From Gammaproteobacteria bacterium (lineage in GTDB: Bacteria > Pseudomonadota > Gammaproteobacteria > SMWH01): a stretch of DNA of 10,166 nucleotides. The translations under genes and the position numbers were made by a program. The notes under the pieces are model-generated. The model had not been told where the DNA came from, searched no databases, and was given only the letters and a program-made list of their open reading frames with translations. The stretch covers positions 1 through 10,166 of the forward strand of contig SMWH01000027.1 in the NCBI GenBank assembly GCA_004357005.1. The letters are read 5' to 3'. This document shows positions 1-5,713 of this stretch, piece after piece. Position 1 is the stretch's first letter. Every line of letters begins with the position of its first letter.

Positions 1-732
1 CATAACGTCCCGGAACGCAGCCAGCGCGCTTTTGTCTCTGACTTTCTCGCCGTGCCCCGGAATAATCCGTGTCTGCGCATCGGCAAGGTCCAGGGCCCGG
101 TCAAGTGCCGCGATCAGCCCGCCAATCGTCCCGCCGGCCTCGAAGTCGATGAAGGGATAGTAGTCCCAGAAAGCGTCACCCATGTGAATTACATTGGCCT
201 TTTCGAACCATACGATCGCGTCGCCATCGGTGTGTGCCCTGGGTACGTGCATCACGTGCACCTGGTCACCATTCAGGTGGAAACGGATCGTGTCGTTGAA
301 AGTGATCACCGGCCAGGCACCTTCCGGGTAGGCGGGCGTTTCCCTGTTGAAGAAAGCCGTGAACTGATCCGCGCTCATGCGCTTGCGCACGTTATCGTGG
401 GCCACGATCACAGCACCCGCCTTTCCCAGGTTCTCGTTGCCGCCCACGTGGTCGCCGTGGTAATGGGTGTTGATCACATAGCCCACCGGAGCATCCGAGA
501 TTTCGGCCAGCGCGGCCAGTATCCTGTCCGTGAGCGGCGCGAACTGGTCATCGATCAGGAACACACCGTCTTCGCCCACCGAAACGCCCAGGTTGCCACC
601 GGCACCCTTCAGCATGTAAATGCCATTGCCGAGATCCGTCGTCGTGATCTGGATGCCGGAAAAATCGCGTTGAGCCAGCGCCAACGGCAAACCCGCTACG
701 CTCAACACGCCTATCAGCCACAGTCGCGCCAT
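1..732 (-). CDS. MBL-fold metallo-hydrolase, exported, 3' end outside window
   Basis: The first 244 residues are in the window; the frame is still open at the left edge. Residues 1-20 form a signal peptide (MARLW, hydrophobic core, ALA before Q21), so the enzyme should act in the periplasm. The metallo-beta-lactamase fold is shown by the zinc motif HYHGDH (H90, H92, D94, H95), H167 in AHTDGD, D186 in HMGD and a late PGHG (H227). This metal-ligand set fits a dinuclear hydrolase. The family covers lactamases, lactonases, thioesterases and others, and I cannot assign a substrate. A GGGAGAG ribosome site lies a few bases before the ATG at 732-730, supporting this start. It is divergent from the peroxidase gene, and a 13-bp hairpin lies in its leader. 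The open frame on the opposite strand is a shadow. Confidence 0.9.
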   Translation of the reverse strand, partial: MARLWLIGVLSVAGLPLALAQRDFSGIQITTTDLGNGIYMLKGAGGNLGVSVGEDGVFLIDDQFAPLTDRILAALAEISDAPVGYVINTHYHGDHVGGNENLGKAGAVIVAHDNVRKRMSADQFTAFFNRETPAYPEGAWPVITFNDTIRFHLNGDQVHVMHVPRAHTDGDAIVWFEKANVIHMGDAFWDYYPFIDFEAGGTIGGLIAALDRALDLADAQTRIIPGHGEKVRDKSALAAFRDVM

Positions 733-746
733 TTTTCTCTCCCAGG

Positions 747-780
747 ACCGTGAGCCCCTCCGTCCGAAGGGGCTCACGGT
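747..780. other. 13-bp perfect hairpin in leader of MBL-fold gene
   Basis: Bases 747-759 (ACCGTGAGCCCCT) and 768-780 (AGGGGCTCACGGT) are exact reverse complements around an 8-base loop. The hairpin ends only a few bases before the ribosome site of the minus-strand hydrolase. Neither strand has a clear T-run after the stem, and no plus-strand gene ends here, so a normal terminator is unlikely. A leader structure affecting translation or RNA stability, or a protein-binding palindrome, is possible. Confidence 0.6.
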
Positions 781-817
781 TGCAGTTTCCCAGTCCTTCA
801 GACCCTCGCCAGACCGG

Positions 818-846
818 TTGAGGCGTAGGATAAGACACCTGATAAT
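818..846 (+). promoter_or_regulatory. Sigma70-type promoter for glutathione peroxidase gene
   Basis: A -35 box TTGAGG (818-823) and a -10 box GATAAT (841-846) are separated by exactly 17 bases. The predicted transcript start near 853 gives a leader of about 60 bases before the ATG at 913. Matches are 4/6 and 5/6 to consensus. Assignment rests on sequence only. Confidence 0.6.
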
Positions 847-912
847 CCTTCTCCATGACGGGGCTCCGTGGGGGGCTCGATCCAGCCGCGGCGGCGGTTT
901 GGGAGGCATCTA

Positions 913-1401
913 ATGAACTTGCACGATTTTTCGGTCAAGACCATTGACGGGCAAGCCCTGAATCTGGGCGACTACACTGGGCAGGCTGTGCTGCTGGTCA
1001 ACGTGGCCAGCGAATGCGGGCTCACCCCCCAGTACGCGGGGTTGGAGAAACTGCACGAGGCTTACTCGGACTCGGGCCTGGTGGTATTGGGTCTGCCCTG
1101 CAACCAGTTCGGTGGCCAGGAACCGGGCGCGGAGCCGCAGATCAAGGCGTTCTGCGAGAGCAACTACCAGATCACCTTTCCGATGACCGCCAGGATCGAA
1201 GTGAACGGGGACGGCGCCGACCCTCTTTACCAATGGCTCACCGGGAGCGAATCCCCGTTTCCCGGCGACATCACCTGGAACTTCGAGAAATTCATCGTGG
1301 ATCGCGATGGCCTGATCGCGGCACGATTTGACCCCAAAACCGAACCGGATGATCCGGGGCTCAAGGAAGCCATCGAAGCCGCGCTGAACGTCGAGCTCTG
1401 A
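913..1401 (+). CDS. Glutathione peroxidase family protein (Cys type, BtuE-like)
   Basis: This 162-residue thioredoxin-fold peroxidase reduces hydrogen peroxide or organic hydroperoxides with thiol reductants. The catalytic tetrad is complete: C35 in NVASECGLTPQY, Q69 in LPCNQFGGQEP, W122 and N123 in ITWNFEKF. C81 in AFCESNY sits where thioredoxin-dependent members carry a resolving cysteine, so thioredoxin may be the real reductant (inference). E. coli BtuE is about 20 residues longer and has an insertion before the WNFEKF motif that is missing here. The start at 913 follows GGGAGG (901-906) at good spacing; an in-frame ATG at 868 would add 15 residues unlike the family. No signal peptide, so cytoplasmic. 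It has its own promoter and terminator and appears monocistronic. Confidence 0.93.
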   Translation: MNLHDFSVKTIDGQALNLGDYTGQAVLLVNVASECGLTPQYAGLEKLHEAYSDSGLVVLGLPCNQFGGQEPGAEPQIKAFCESNYQITFPMTARIEVNGDGADPLYQWLTGSESPFPGDITWNFEKFIVDRDGLIAARFDPKTEPDDPGLKEAIEAALNVEL

Positions 1402-1412
1402 TCGAAGGCAAC

Positions 1413-1434
1413 ACCCGCCACCCGGGCGGGTTTT
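1413..1434 (+). terminator. Rho-independent-like terminator of peroxidase gene
   Basis: Stem CCCGCC (1414-1419) pairs with GGCGGG (1425-1430) around a 5-base loop and is followed by TTTT (1431-1434). It begins 12 bases after the peroxidase stop codon. The T-run is short, so termination may be partial. Confidence 0.65.
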
Positions 1435-1519
1435 GCCCGCGTGAACTCGCTTTCGGTCTGGTGGAGGGGGCCCGAATCGAAAACAAGCGGCCCGGTTCCT
1501 TCTCCCCATGCCCTCAGCC

Positions 1520-1545
1520 GGCACCGGGTGAGGGGAACCGGTGCC
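1520..1545. repeat. 8-bp inverted repeat in intergenic region
   Basis: GGCACCGG (1520-1527) and CCGGTGCC (1538-1545) are exact reverse complements around a 10-base loop. No T-run follows on either strand. It lies in the otherwise featureless stretch 1435-1560 between the peroxidase terminator and the minus-strand tandem terminators. I see no gene in that stretch. Confidence 0.4.
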
Positions 1546-1566
1546 AGAGGTGTGCCCGGCGGCCTT

Positions 1567-1592
1567 AAGAAAAAGGCGGGCATCCCTGCCCG
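1567..1592 (-). terminator. Rho-independent terminator, second of tandem pair
   Basis: On the minus strand CGGGC (1592-1588) pairs with GCCCG (1581-1577) around loop AGGGAT, then CC and TTTTT (1574-1570) and CTT. The direction fits a minus-strand transcript from the structured stretch or from the LolA-like gene, about 520 bases upstream. Confidence 0.6.
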
Positions 1593-1599
1593 GGGAGAC

Positions 1600-1617
1600 A
1601 AAAGGGCATCCAGCCCT
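1600..1617 (-). terminator. Terminator-like hairpin, first of tandem pair
   Basis: On the minus strand AGGGC (1617-1613) pairs with GCCCT (1607-1603) around loop TGGAT, followed by TTT (1602-1600). Stem and loop resemble those of the second hairpin about 20 bases further on, suggesting local duplication or a double terminator. Confidence 0.5.
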
Positions 1618-2059
1618 CGTAATAACCGGCGGATAAGGGGGTAACCCGCCGGTTCGGGGACACGGGTCGAACCGTTCCTGGACCAGTCCGTGTCAGAAAA
1701 ACCGACTCGGGTTGACCCCCACATGGCTCTCCTGCTCGAAGAGGATCAACCGGTCCGGTGGCCTCGCACCTCAGAATCCGCGCCTCCAGGCAAGGCTTCC
1801 AGCTGTTGCCGACGCGCCGACTTCCTTCCACCTTCCACCATACAGACCCGTTTTCCGGGTCCTCGCTTGCACCCACCAACAACTCGGACCCTTCTGCGTC
1901 ATCGAGCTCGTTCAAGACCGCCCCTTACACACCAGATTGCCCGAACGGGACCGGTTCGTCGCGTGTCATAAGTCTGGTTGCCGGAACCAGTCTCAGCTGG
2001 TGGCCTGCAGGTCCCGACCCGATCGGCAGATCTGCTGGTAGAGGGGGACCAAGACGCGC

Positions 2060-2096
2060 CCAGGAATCGGGTCCTGGCGGGCCGCCATGCGGCCCG
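2060..2096 (-). other. Two adjacent strong hairpins after LolA-like gene
   Basis: Bases 2078-2085 and 2089-2096 are an 8-bp perfect GC-only stem (CGGGCCGC/GCGGCCCG) with a 3-base loop. Directly next to it, CCAGGA (2060-2065) and TCCTGG (2072-2077) form a 6-bp stem with a 6-base loop. Both lie within 55 bases downstream of the minus-strand stop at 2112. No T-run follows, so they may protect the mRNA 3' end or be the first helices of the structured stretch rather than terminate. Confidence 0.5.
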
Positions 2097-2111
2097 GAAA
2101 GCGGCCAGTGG

Positions 2112-2942
2112 CTAGCGGGCGGCGCCCAGACTGTTGCGGTCGAAGTCCCGGCCGGAGAAGCCGTTGCCGAAAACGTAATCGCTGAACGTCAACGTCGTAC
2201 TCTTGCCGGTCTGGTGATTGACCATCTCCATGCGGCCAGCCCGCCAGTGCTTGTCCAGGTACTGACCATACTCGTGCATGGTCAGGGTCTTGAGCAACGA
2301 GTCCTTGCGGTCGTAAAACTCCACCTTCAACACCCGGTACTCGTCCTGGTCCATCCACACAAGCTGGCGGGTGTAACCGGATTTTTCATCCACCGGGAAC
2401 CGCTCGATCACGAACACCGTTATGCCGGCGTGTTCGTCGCCGCCGTCGAAGGCTTCGTCGCGAAGATATTTGTAGCTGTATTTTTCGACTTCCTGTGAAG
2501 ACAGATCTTCGTAAGCGAATTCGCTGCCCATAAAGGGCCCGGATTTGTTGTTGGAAGCGATACGTTTGACCCGCTTGAGGGCCGGCAGATAAAGCCACTG
2601 GTCGTCTGGCCCCGTCTTGTGGCTGTAGGTTAATAGCGCCGTGCCCTTCACGTCCCTGGGCTCATCGAAAACGATCAGGCTCTTGTCCCCGTCGTCCGCC
2701 TGCTCGAGCGTTTTGGTGCGCATCTGGCGCAGACTCTCCTGGCCGTGGCGGTTACGCAGGATCATCTGCATGGTGGCGGCGAAATCGGCAAAACCCTGGT
2801 CCCGCAGATCCGCCTCCCGGGCGATGGCCAGTCCCTTTTCTTCCGCGGTCTGGTCTGGCGCGGCGTGGTCCCGGGGTGTCTGGGCGAATACCGGCGCCCA
2901 AACCAGCACCAGTGTCAGTAATGCGAAAACAGTCCTTTTCAT
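2112..2942 (-). CDS. Outer-membrane lipoprotein-sorting (LolA-like) exported protein
   Basis: This 276-residue protein has a signal peptide (residues 1-20, ending VFA before QTP), so it is periplasmic. The body fits the LolA-like family annotated as outer-membrane lipoprotein-sorting protein (PF17131 type): the stretch around 95-160 includes WLYLPALKRVKRI, then GPFMGSEFAYEDL, the family hallmark, and the C-terminal half carries the expected beta-strands such as RVLKVEFYDRKD and TLTFSDYVFG. Related proteins are commonly encoded beside MMPL/RND exporters, and a lipid- or lipoprotein-carrying role is inferred from the fold. GAGGAG precedes the ATG at normal spacing. A regulator palindrome lies about 255 bases upstream (3196-3211), so the transcript may have a long leader. 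Position suggests control by the TetR protein encoded upstream. The substrate is unknown. Confidence 0.85.
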   Translation of the reverse strand: MKRTVFALLTLVLVWAPVFAQTPRDHAAPDQTAEEKGLAIAREADLRDQGFADFAATMQMILRNRHGQESLRQMRTKTLEQADDGDKSLIVFDEPRDVKGTALLTYSHKTGPDDQWLYLPALKRVKRIASNNKSGPFMGSEFAYEDLSSQEVEKYSYKYLRDEAFDGGDEHAGITVFVIERFPVDEKSGYTRQLVWMDQDEYRVLKVEFYDRKDSLLKTLTMHEYGQYLDKHWRAGRMEMVNHQTGKSTTLTFSDYVFGNGFSGRDFDRNSLGAAR

Positions 2943-3195
2943 GACGACTCCTCACGTTCGCTTTATCGATTTGCCCGGGCGTCTGTCTCAACCGCCTTGT
3001 CCTTCCCTGTGCACGCCCCCCCTTGACCCCCAGGCGGTTGCTTGCGCCGTCCGCACCACCGGTGCCGGAGGTGGTCAGACGTGCCGCTATCTTCGATGCT
3101 CACCGGCAACGGTGCAAACAGCCAGAACCGGTGTCCGCGAATTCTCTGGGCCTTGCGGCCCGTCCTTGTCGGTGGTTCCCGTCATCCTTATCGTG
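2943..3195 (-). other. Long leader / intergenic region before LolA-like gene
   Basis: About 250 bases separate the operator at 3196-3211 from the LolA-like start. No convincing gene is present. A 32-codon frame (3185-3087) starts just inside the region but lacks a properly spaced ribosome site. Short GC-rich inverted repeats occur, for example CCACC/GGTGG around 3055-3075, but I see no known riboswitch. Confidence 0.35.
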
Positions 3196-3211
3196 CATAC
3201 CAGTTGGTATG
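3196..3211. promoter_or_regulatory. Predicted TetR operator, copy 1
   Basis: CATACCAGTTGGTATG is a 6+6 palindrome with a 4-base centre. It matches the sequence upstream of tetR (4135-4150) in both half-sites. It lies just past the stop of the small membrane-protein gene and upstream of the LolA-like gene. On the minus strand a possible -35 TTGCGT lies just before it and a weak -10 TATGCA overlaps it at 17-base spacing, as expected for a repressor site. Confidence 0.7.
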
Positions 3212-3227
3212 GTTTGACGCAAAACGA

Positions 3228-3407
3228 TCAGCCACGCCCATCGCCGGGTGTCAGCGACTGTTGGGCGACCTGGATCGTTTCAGGCTCACCCACATGCGGC
3301 AGGCCCACCATCTGGATGATGCCCATAACCAGCAATAACGCCACCACGCTCAGCACTCCGGCGAAATGCCACCCGTTGTAACCGTCATTCGATTCTTCGA
3401 TTAACAT
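3228..3407 (-). CDS. Small single-pass membrane protein of unknown function
   Basis: The 59-residue product has a polar N-terminus (MLIEESNDGYNGWH), one hydrophobic segment at about 14-35 (FAGVLSVVALLLVMGIIQMV) and a short polar tail. An in-frame ATG at 3425 would add six residues, but the internal ATG at 3407 is preceded by GAGGAAA and is the better start. I do not recognise a family. A regulator half-palindrome at 3452-3467 lies in its promoter region and another full palindrome follows its stop, so it appears to be part of the same regulon as the LolA-like gene. It may be a membrane partner in that system, which is inference. The base composition and the clean membrane segment support a real gene, but such a short frame could be spurious. 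Confidence 0.55.
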   Translation of the reverse strand: MLIEESNDGYNGWHFAGVLSVVALLLVMGIIQMVGLPHVGEPETIQVAQQSLTPGDGRG

Positions 3408-3451
3408 TGTTTCTGCTTTCCTCATCCCGTCAACCGGGGCTCACAATTATT

Positions 3452-3467
3452 CCGACCAGTCGGTATG
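3452..3467. promoter_or_regulatory. Predicted TetR operator, copy 2 (one degenerate half)
   Basis: CCGACCAGTCGGTATG keeps the right half GGTATG exactly and matches the left half at 4 of 6 positions. It lies between the tetR stop and the small membrane-protein start. On the minus strand it overlaps a plausible promoter, with TTGCCC or TTACAT on one side and an AT-rich TAATTG on the other. The degenerate half suggests weaker binding. Confidence 0.55.
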
Positions 3468-3484
3468 TAACAGGGCAAATTTTT

Positions 3485-4120
3485 TCAGCGACGTGACTTG
3501 GCCACATGCAGATGCGGGGCCGGACGCAGGCTCTTGAGGTAGTCCTTGAGCCCGGATACACAGTCCCGGTACACCCCGATACTCTGGGCGTTCTTGGCCA
3601 GACCGATACACCCCTGGGCACTGGCAATGAGAAACAGCGCGGCCTTTTGAGGCTCCACATCCCGGCGCACATGCCCCTTCTCCTGACCCCGCTCCAGACC
3701 CGCCGCCACCATGTCCTGCCAGCGGCGCATGATGTAATTCACCCGCTCTCTGAAGCCCTCGTCCACCGGGGACATCTCCTGGGCGAGGTTGTTGAGCGGA
3801 CATCCGCAAACCAGATCGTTTTCGTCGATGTTCTCCAGATGCCCGTCGATCATCTGGATTCCTTCGGCGATCGGGTCGTCGGCCTCGAACATGACCTTCC
3901 ATTTGTTGTAATGCGTCGGCCCGATGAGTTCGTCGAGGACCGCATAGCCCAGGGCCTTCTTGTTGGGAAAGTGGTAGTACAGCGCTCCCTTGGTCACGCC
4001 GGTCTTTTTCAGGATCGCTTCCAGGCTGGCGGCCCGGAAGCCGTTCCGGTGGATCTCGTGAAAAGCCGCCTCCAGCAGAGTCTGCCGGGTAACGTCGGGT
4101 TGTTTCTTCGCCGATGACAT
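3485..4120 (-). CDS. TetR/AcrR-family transcriptional regulator
   Basis: This 211-residue regulator has the TetR helix-turn-helix at about residues 11-60 (SLEAILKKTGVTKGALYYHF at 32-51). The C-terminal ligand domain contains VCGCPLNNLAQEMS (C105, C107), similar in position and sequence to the GC(P)L segment of NemR and YxaF/LmrA-type members. NemR senses electrophiles through a cysteine there, so redox or electrophile sensing is possible but unproven. An in-frame ATG at 4174 would add 18 residues but would place the palindromic operator inside the coding region; the start at 4120 gives family-like length and leaves the operator 15-30 bases upstream. The palindrome predicts autorepression, and its copies before the next two genes mark likely targets. 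It lies 90 bases downstream of the methyltransferase-like gene on the same strand. Confidence 0.9.
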   Translation of the reverse strand: MSSAKKQPDVTRQTLLEAAFHEIHRNGFRAASLEAILKKTGVTKGALYYHFPNKKALGYAVLDELIGPTHYNKWKVMFEADDPIAEGIQMIDGHLENIDENDLVCGCPLNNLAQEMSPVDEGFRERVNYIMRRWQDMVAAGLERGQEKGHVRRDVEPQKAALFLIASAQGCIGLAKNAQSIGVYRDCVSGLKDYLKSLRPAPHLHVAKSRR

Positions 4121-4134
4121 GCGCCGCAAAGTAA

Positions 4135-4150
4135 CATACCAACCGGTATG
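4135..4150. promoter_or_regulatory. Predicted TetR operator, copy 3 (autoregulatory)
   Basis: CATACCAACCGGTATG is a palindrome with exact 6-base arms, 15 bases upstream of the chosen tetR start. A TTGCAG element lies directly upstream on the minus strand, so a bound repressor would block the promoter. Both arms are identical to copy 1. Confidence 0.75.
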
Positions 4151-4210
4151 CCTGCAACCCCCTTCACGGTTCAAACCGGGGGCTCAGATCGCGAAATCAG
4201 GGCGCGGGAC

Positions 4211-4690
4211 TCAAAACCAGCGGCGGACGCGCCGGCAGTAGGCCGCGTATTCCTCGCCAAAGCGCCCGGCCAGGTAGGCCTCTTCCCGGGCGATGACCCA
4301 GAAACGGATCACCAGCAGCGCCCCGGGGAGCAGGACAATGGCCCACCAGCTATTGAGGATCAGGCCCACCCCGACGTAGCCCGCCGTCAGTGACACATAC
4401 ATGGGATTCCGGCTGTGGCCGAAGGGTCCATCCGTCACCAGGACGGTGGCCGCCTTCACCGGGACGATGGGCGTTCCCGCGCGACCGAAACGACCCGCGG
4501 CCCAGAGTACCCCGGCCATGCTCGCCACCACCAACAGCGCACCCGTCACTTCCAGCCAGACCACCGGCTCGGCGATCGGCCAGGGCCAGCGTCCTTCCAG
4601 CCACCAGCTGATTCCCAGACCCACGGCAAAGAACAGGGGCGGCGGTATGAAAACCGCCGGGCCGCGGTCGGGGCTGTCGCGCTCGTCCAT
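4211..4690 (-). CDS. Isoprenylcysteine/phospholipid methyltransferase-like membrane protein
   Basis: The 159-residue protein has hydrophobic segments at about 12-31, 42-66 and a long pair at 97-133. It carries the family signature GPFGHSRNPMY (88-98) and the C-terminal REEAYL-x4-FGEEYAAYCRRVRRWF (135-159), which form the SAM and substrate site of the ICMT/PEMT superfamily. Bacterial members methylate small or lipid substrates that are mostly unknown, so no substrate is named. The open frame continues upstream across the opposite-strand alkyltransferase gene, but the family-like part begins at the ATG at 4690. A -10-like TAATGT (4703-4698) lies 7 bases before the ATG, pointing to a leaderless transcript. 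It is divergent from the alkyltransferase gene and upstream of tetR on the same strand. Confidence 0.82.
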   Translation of the reverse strand: MDERDSPDRGPAVFIPPPLFFAVGLGISWWLEGRWPWPIAEPVVWLEVTGALLVVASMAGVLWAAGRFGRAGTPIVPVKAATVLVTDGPFGHSRNPMYVSLTAGYVGVGLILNSWWAIVLLPGALLVIRFWVIAREEAYLAGRFGEEYAAYCRRVRRWF

Positions 4691-4697
4691 GGGGCCT

Positions 4698-4703
4698 ACA
4701 TTA
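4698..4703 (-). promoter_or_regulatory. -10 element of methyltransferase-like gene, leaderless pattern
   Basis: On the minus strand TAATGT is followed by 7 bases and then the ATG at 4690, so transcription would begin at or next to the start codon. No good -35 hexamer is seen. Confidence 0.4.
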
Positions 4704-4762
4704 GCCGAAACCAATGCGTGCTTGCCGCGCAAGATCCGGGTGGGCGCGCGGCGACAAGTCGC

Positions 4763-4768
4763 TAGACT
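4763..4768 (+). promoter_or_regulatory. -10 element of alkyltransferase gene, leaderless pattern
   Basis: TAGACT is followed by 6 bases and the ATG at 4775, and no Shine-Dalgarno sequence precedes that ATG. Just upstream, GCGAC-AA-GTCGC (4751-4762) is a 5-bp palindrome that could be a regulator site. No -35 hexamer is obvious. Confidence 0.45.
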
Positions 4769-4774
4769 GCAATC

Positions 4775-5659
4775 ATGAATCAGCCGCTGGAAATGGAGCA
4801 AGGCGAACAGCCGTCCCGGGACTACCGCCGTATTACCCGGGCCATCGCCTTCCTCAACGAGCGCCAGCCGGCCCAGCCGAGCCTGGATGCGGTGGCGGAC
4901 GCGGCGGGCCTGAGCCCCTTCCACTTCCAGCGCCTGTTCAGGCGGTGGGCCGGTGTCTCGCCAAAACAGTATCTCCAGTACCTCACCGTGGAACATGCCA
5001 AGGCGCTGCTCGGCGCCTCGGAAAGCGTGCTGGGCGCGAGTTATGGAACCGGCCTGTCGGGACCCGGGCGGCTGCACGATCATTTTGTTGCGGTCAACGC
5101 CGTGACCCCGGGTGAGTACCGCACCGGTGGCGCCGGCCTGACCCTGCGCTGGGGTGTCGGTGACACCCCCTATGGCGCCGCCCTGATCGCTCTCTCGCCC
5201 CGCGGTATCTGCGCCTTGTCGTTTGTCGACGGGGCAAGCGATGAGGCGCTGACCCAACTGCATGCCGCCTGGCCCAACGCCACCGTGAAACACGACGCGG
5301 CGGCGATCGATGCCGCCCGACGGCGAATCATCGAGGCCACCGCTGGCAACGGACAGGTGCTGGTACACCTGTCCGGCACCAATTTTCAGGTCAGCGTGTG
5401 GCAGGCGCTGCTGACCATCCCCGAAGGCCAACTGGCCACTTATGGCGGACTCGCGCAGGCAATCGACCGGCCCGGTTCCTCCCGGGCAGTGGGTCAGGCC
5501 GTCGGGCGCAATGCCATCGCCTGGCTCATTCCCTGCCATCGCGTTATCCGGGCCTCCGGGGCGCTGGGCGGTTACCGCTGGGACCGGGTTCGCAAACAGG
5601 CCATGTTGGCCAGGGAGTCGGCCCGGGAAACATCCCGACAAACCCGCGCAAGCGCCTGA
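4775..5659 (+). CDS. AraC-HTH/O6-alkylguanine-DNA alkyltransferase fusion (Ada-like)
   Basis: This 294-residue protein joins an AraC-type DNA-binding domain (about 18-117; first helix-turn-helix SLDAVADAAGLSPFHFQRLF at 36-55, second ending VTPGEYR) to an alkyltransferase domain (about 120-285) with FQVSVWQALLTIPEGQLATYG, VGQAVGRNAIAWLIPCHRV and the acceptor C254 in PCHRV. It transfers methyl groups from O6-methylguanine to itself, without turnover. E. coli Ada has an additional N-terminal zinc domain with the phosphotriester-sensing cysteine; that is missing here, so the Ada-type switch cannot work in the same way, although the AraC part may still bind DNA. It heads a cluster with the LprI-like gene and the AlkA-like glycosylase. 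The start has a leaderless-type -10 rather than a ribosome site. Cytoplasmic. Confidence 0.92.
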   Translation: MNQPLEMEQGEQPSRDYRRITRAIAFLNERQPAQPSLDAVADAAGLSPFHFQRLFRRWAGVSPKQYLQYLTVEHAKALLGASESVLGASYGTGLSGPGRLHDHFVAVNAVTPGEYRTGGAGLTLRWGVGDTPYGAALIALSPRGICALSFVDGASDEALTQLHAAWPNATVKHDAAAIDAARRRIIEATAGNGQVLVHLSGTNFQVSVWQALLTIPEGQLATYGGLAQAIDRPGSSRAVGQAVGRNAIAWLIPCHRVIRASGALGGYRWDRVRKQAMLARESARETSRQTRASA

Positions 5660-5713
5660 CCGCGCGGATTTCGTTGCTGCTACCATCTGTGCTTCCACCA
5701 TCGGGAGCGGGCC

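Larger units (their letters stand above)
1565..2050 (-). ncRNA. Candidate structured RNA or small non-autonomous element
   Basis: No reading frame here looks like a protein; the 116-codon minus-strand frame has no domain, no membrane segment and an odd composition rich in Trp, Gly and Arg. The minus strand instead carries a series of hairpins, read 5' to 3': CTGGTT/AACCAG (1990-1974); an ACAC/GTGT plus ACCGG/CTGGT compound hairpin (1966-1927); GACCCG/CGGGTC with loop GAAAA (1861-1845); CCGAGTCGG/CTGACACGG with a TTTTT loop and one mismatch (1710-1688); GACACGG/CCGTGTC (1694-1688 with 1665-1659), which shares bases with the previous stem and could be an alternative fold; and AACCGGCGG/CCGCCGGTT (1654-1624). 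The series ends in two terminators. This could be an independent RNA, a long 3' UTR of the LolA-like gene, or a relic of a mobile element. I do not recognise the family, the 5' end is not defined, and some hairpins are expected by chance in GC-rich DNA. Confidence 0.35.

Noticed and set aside
52..753. A 233-codon plus-strand frame
   Set aside because: It is antisense to the MBL-fold gene, which has complete metal motifs and a signal peptide.
868..912. N-terminal extension of the glutathione peroxidase from an ATG at 868
   Set aside because: The ATG at 913 has a good ribosome site and gives the family N-terminus; the extra residues are Arg-rich and unlike homologues.
1650..1720. A tRNA- or tmRNA-like segment suggested by GGTTCGACC-like bases on the minus strand
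   Set aside because: No cloverleaf with a 7-bp acceptor stem, anticodon arm and CCA end could be drawn.
1688..1740. Group II intron domain V suggested by GAGCC...GGTT on the minus strand
   Set aside because: The GNRA loop, the AGC triad opposite a GGTTC arm and the 2-base bulge are not in register, and there is no reverse transcriptase.
1565..1915. A 116-codon minus-strand frame as a small protein
   Set aside because: No domain, signal or membrane segment, no good ribosome site, and it crosses several hairpins and both terminators. It looks like a translated structured RNA.
3087..3185. A 32-codon leader peptide before the LolA-like gene
   Set aside because: The AAGG is directly against the ATG, no regulatory codon run is present, and nothing supports translation.
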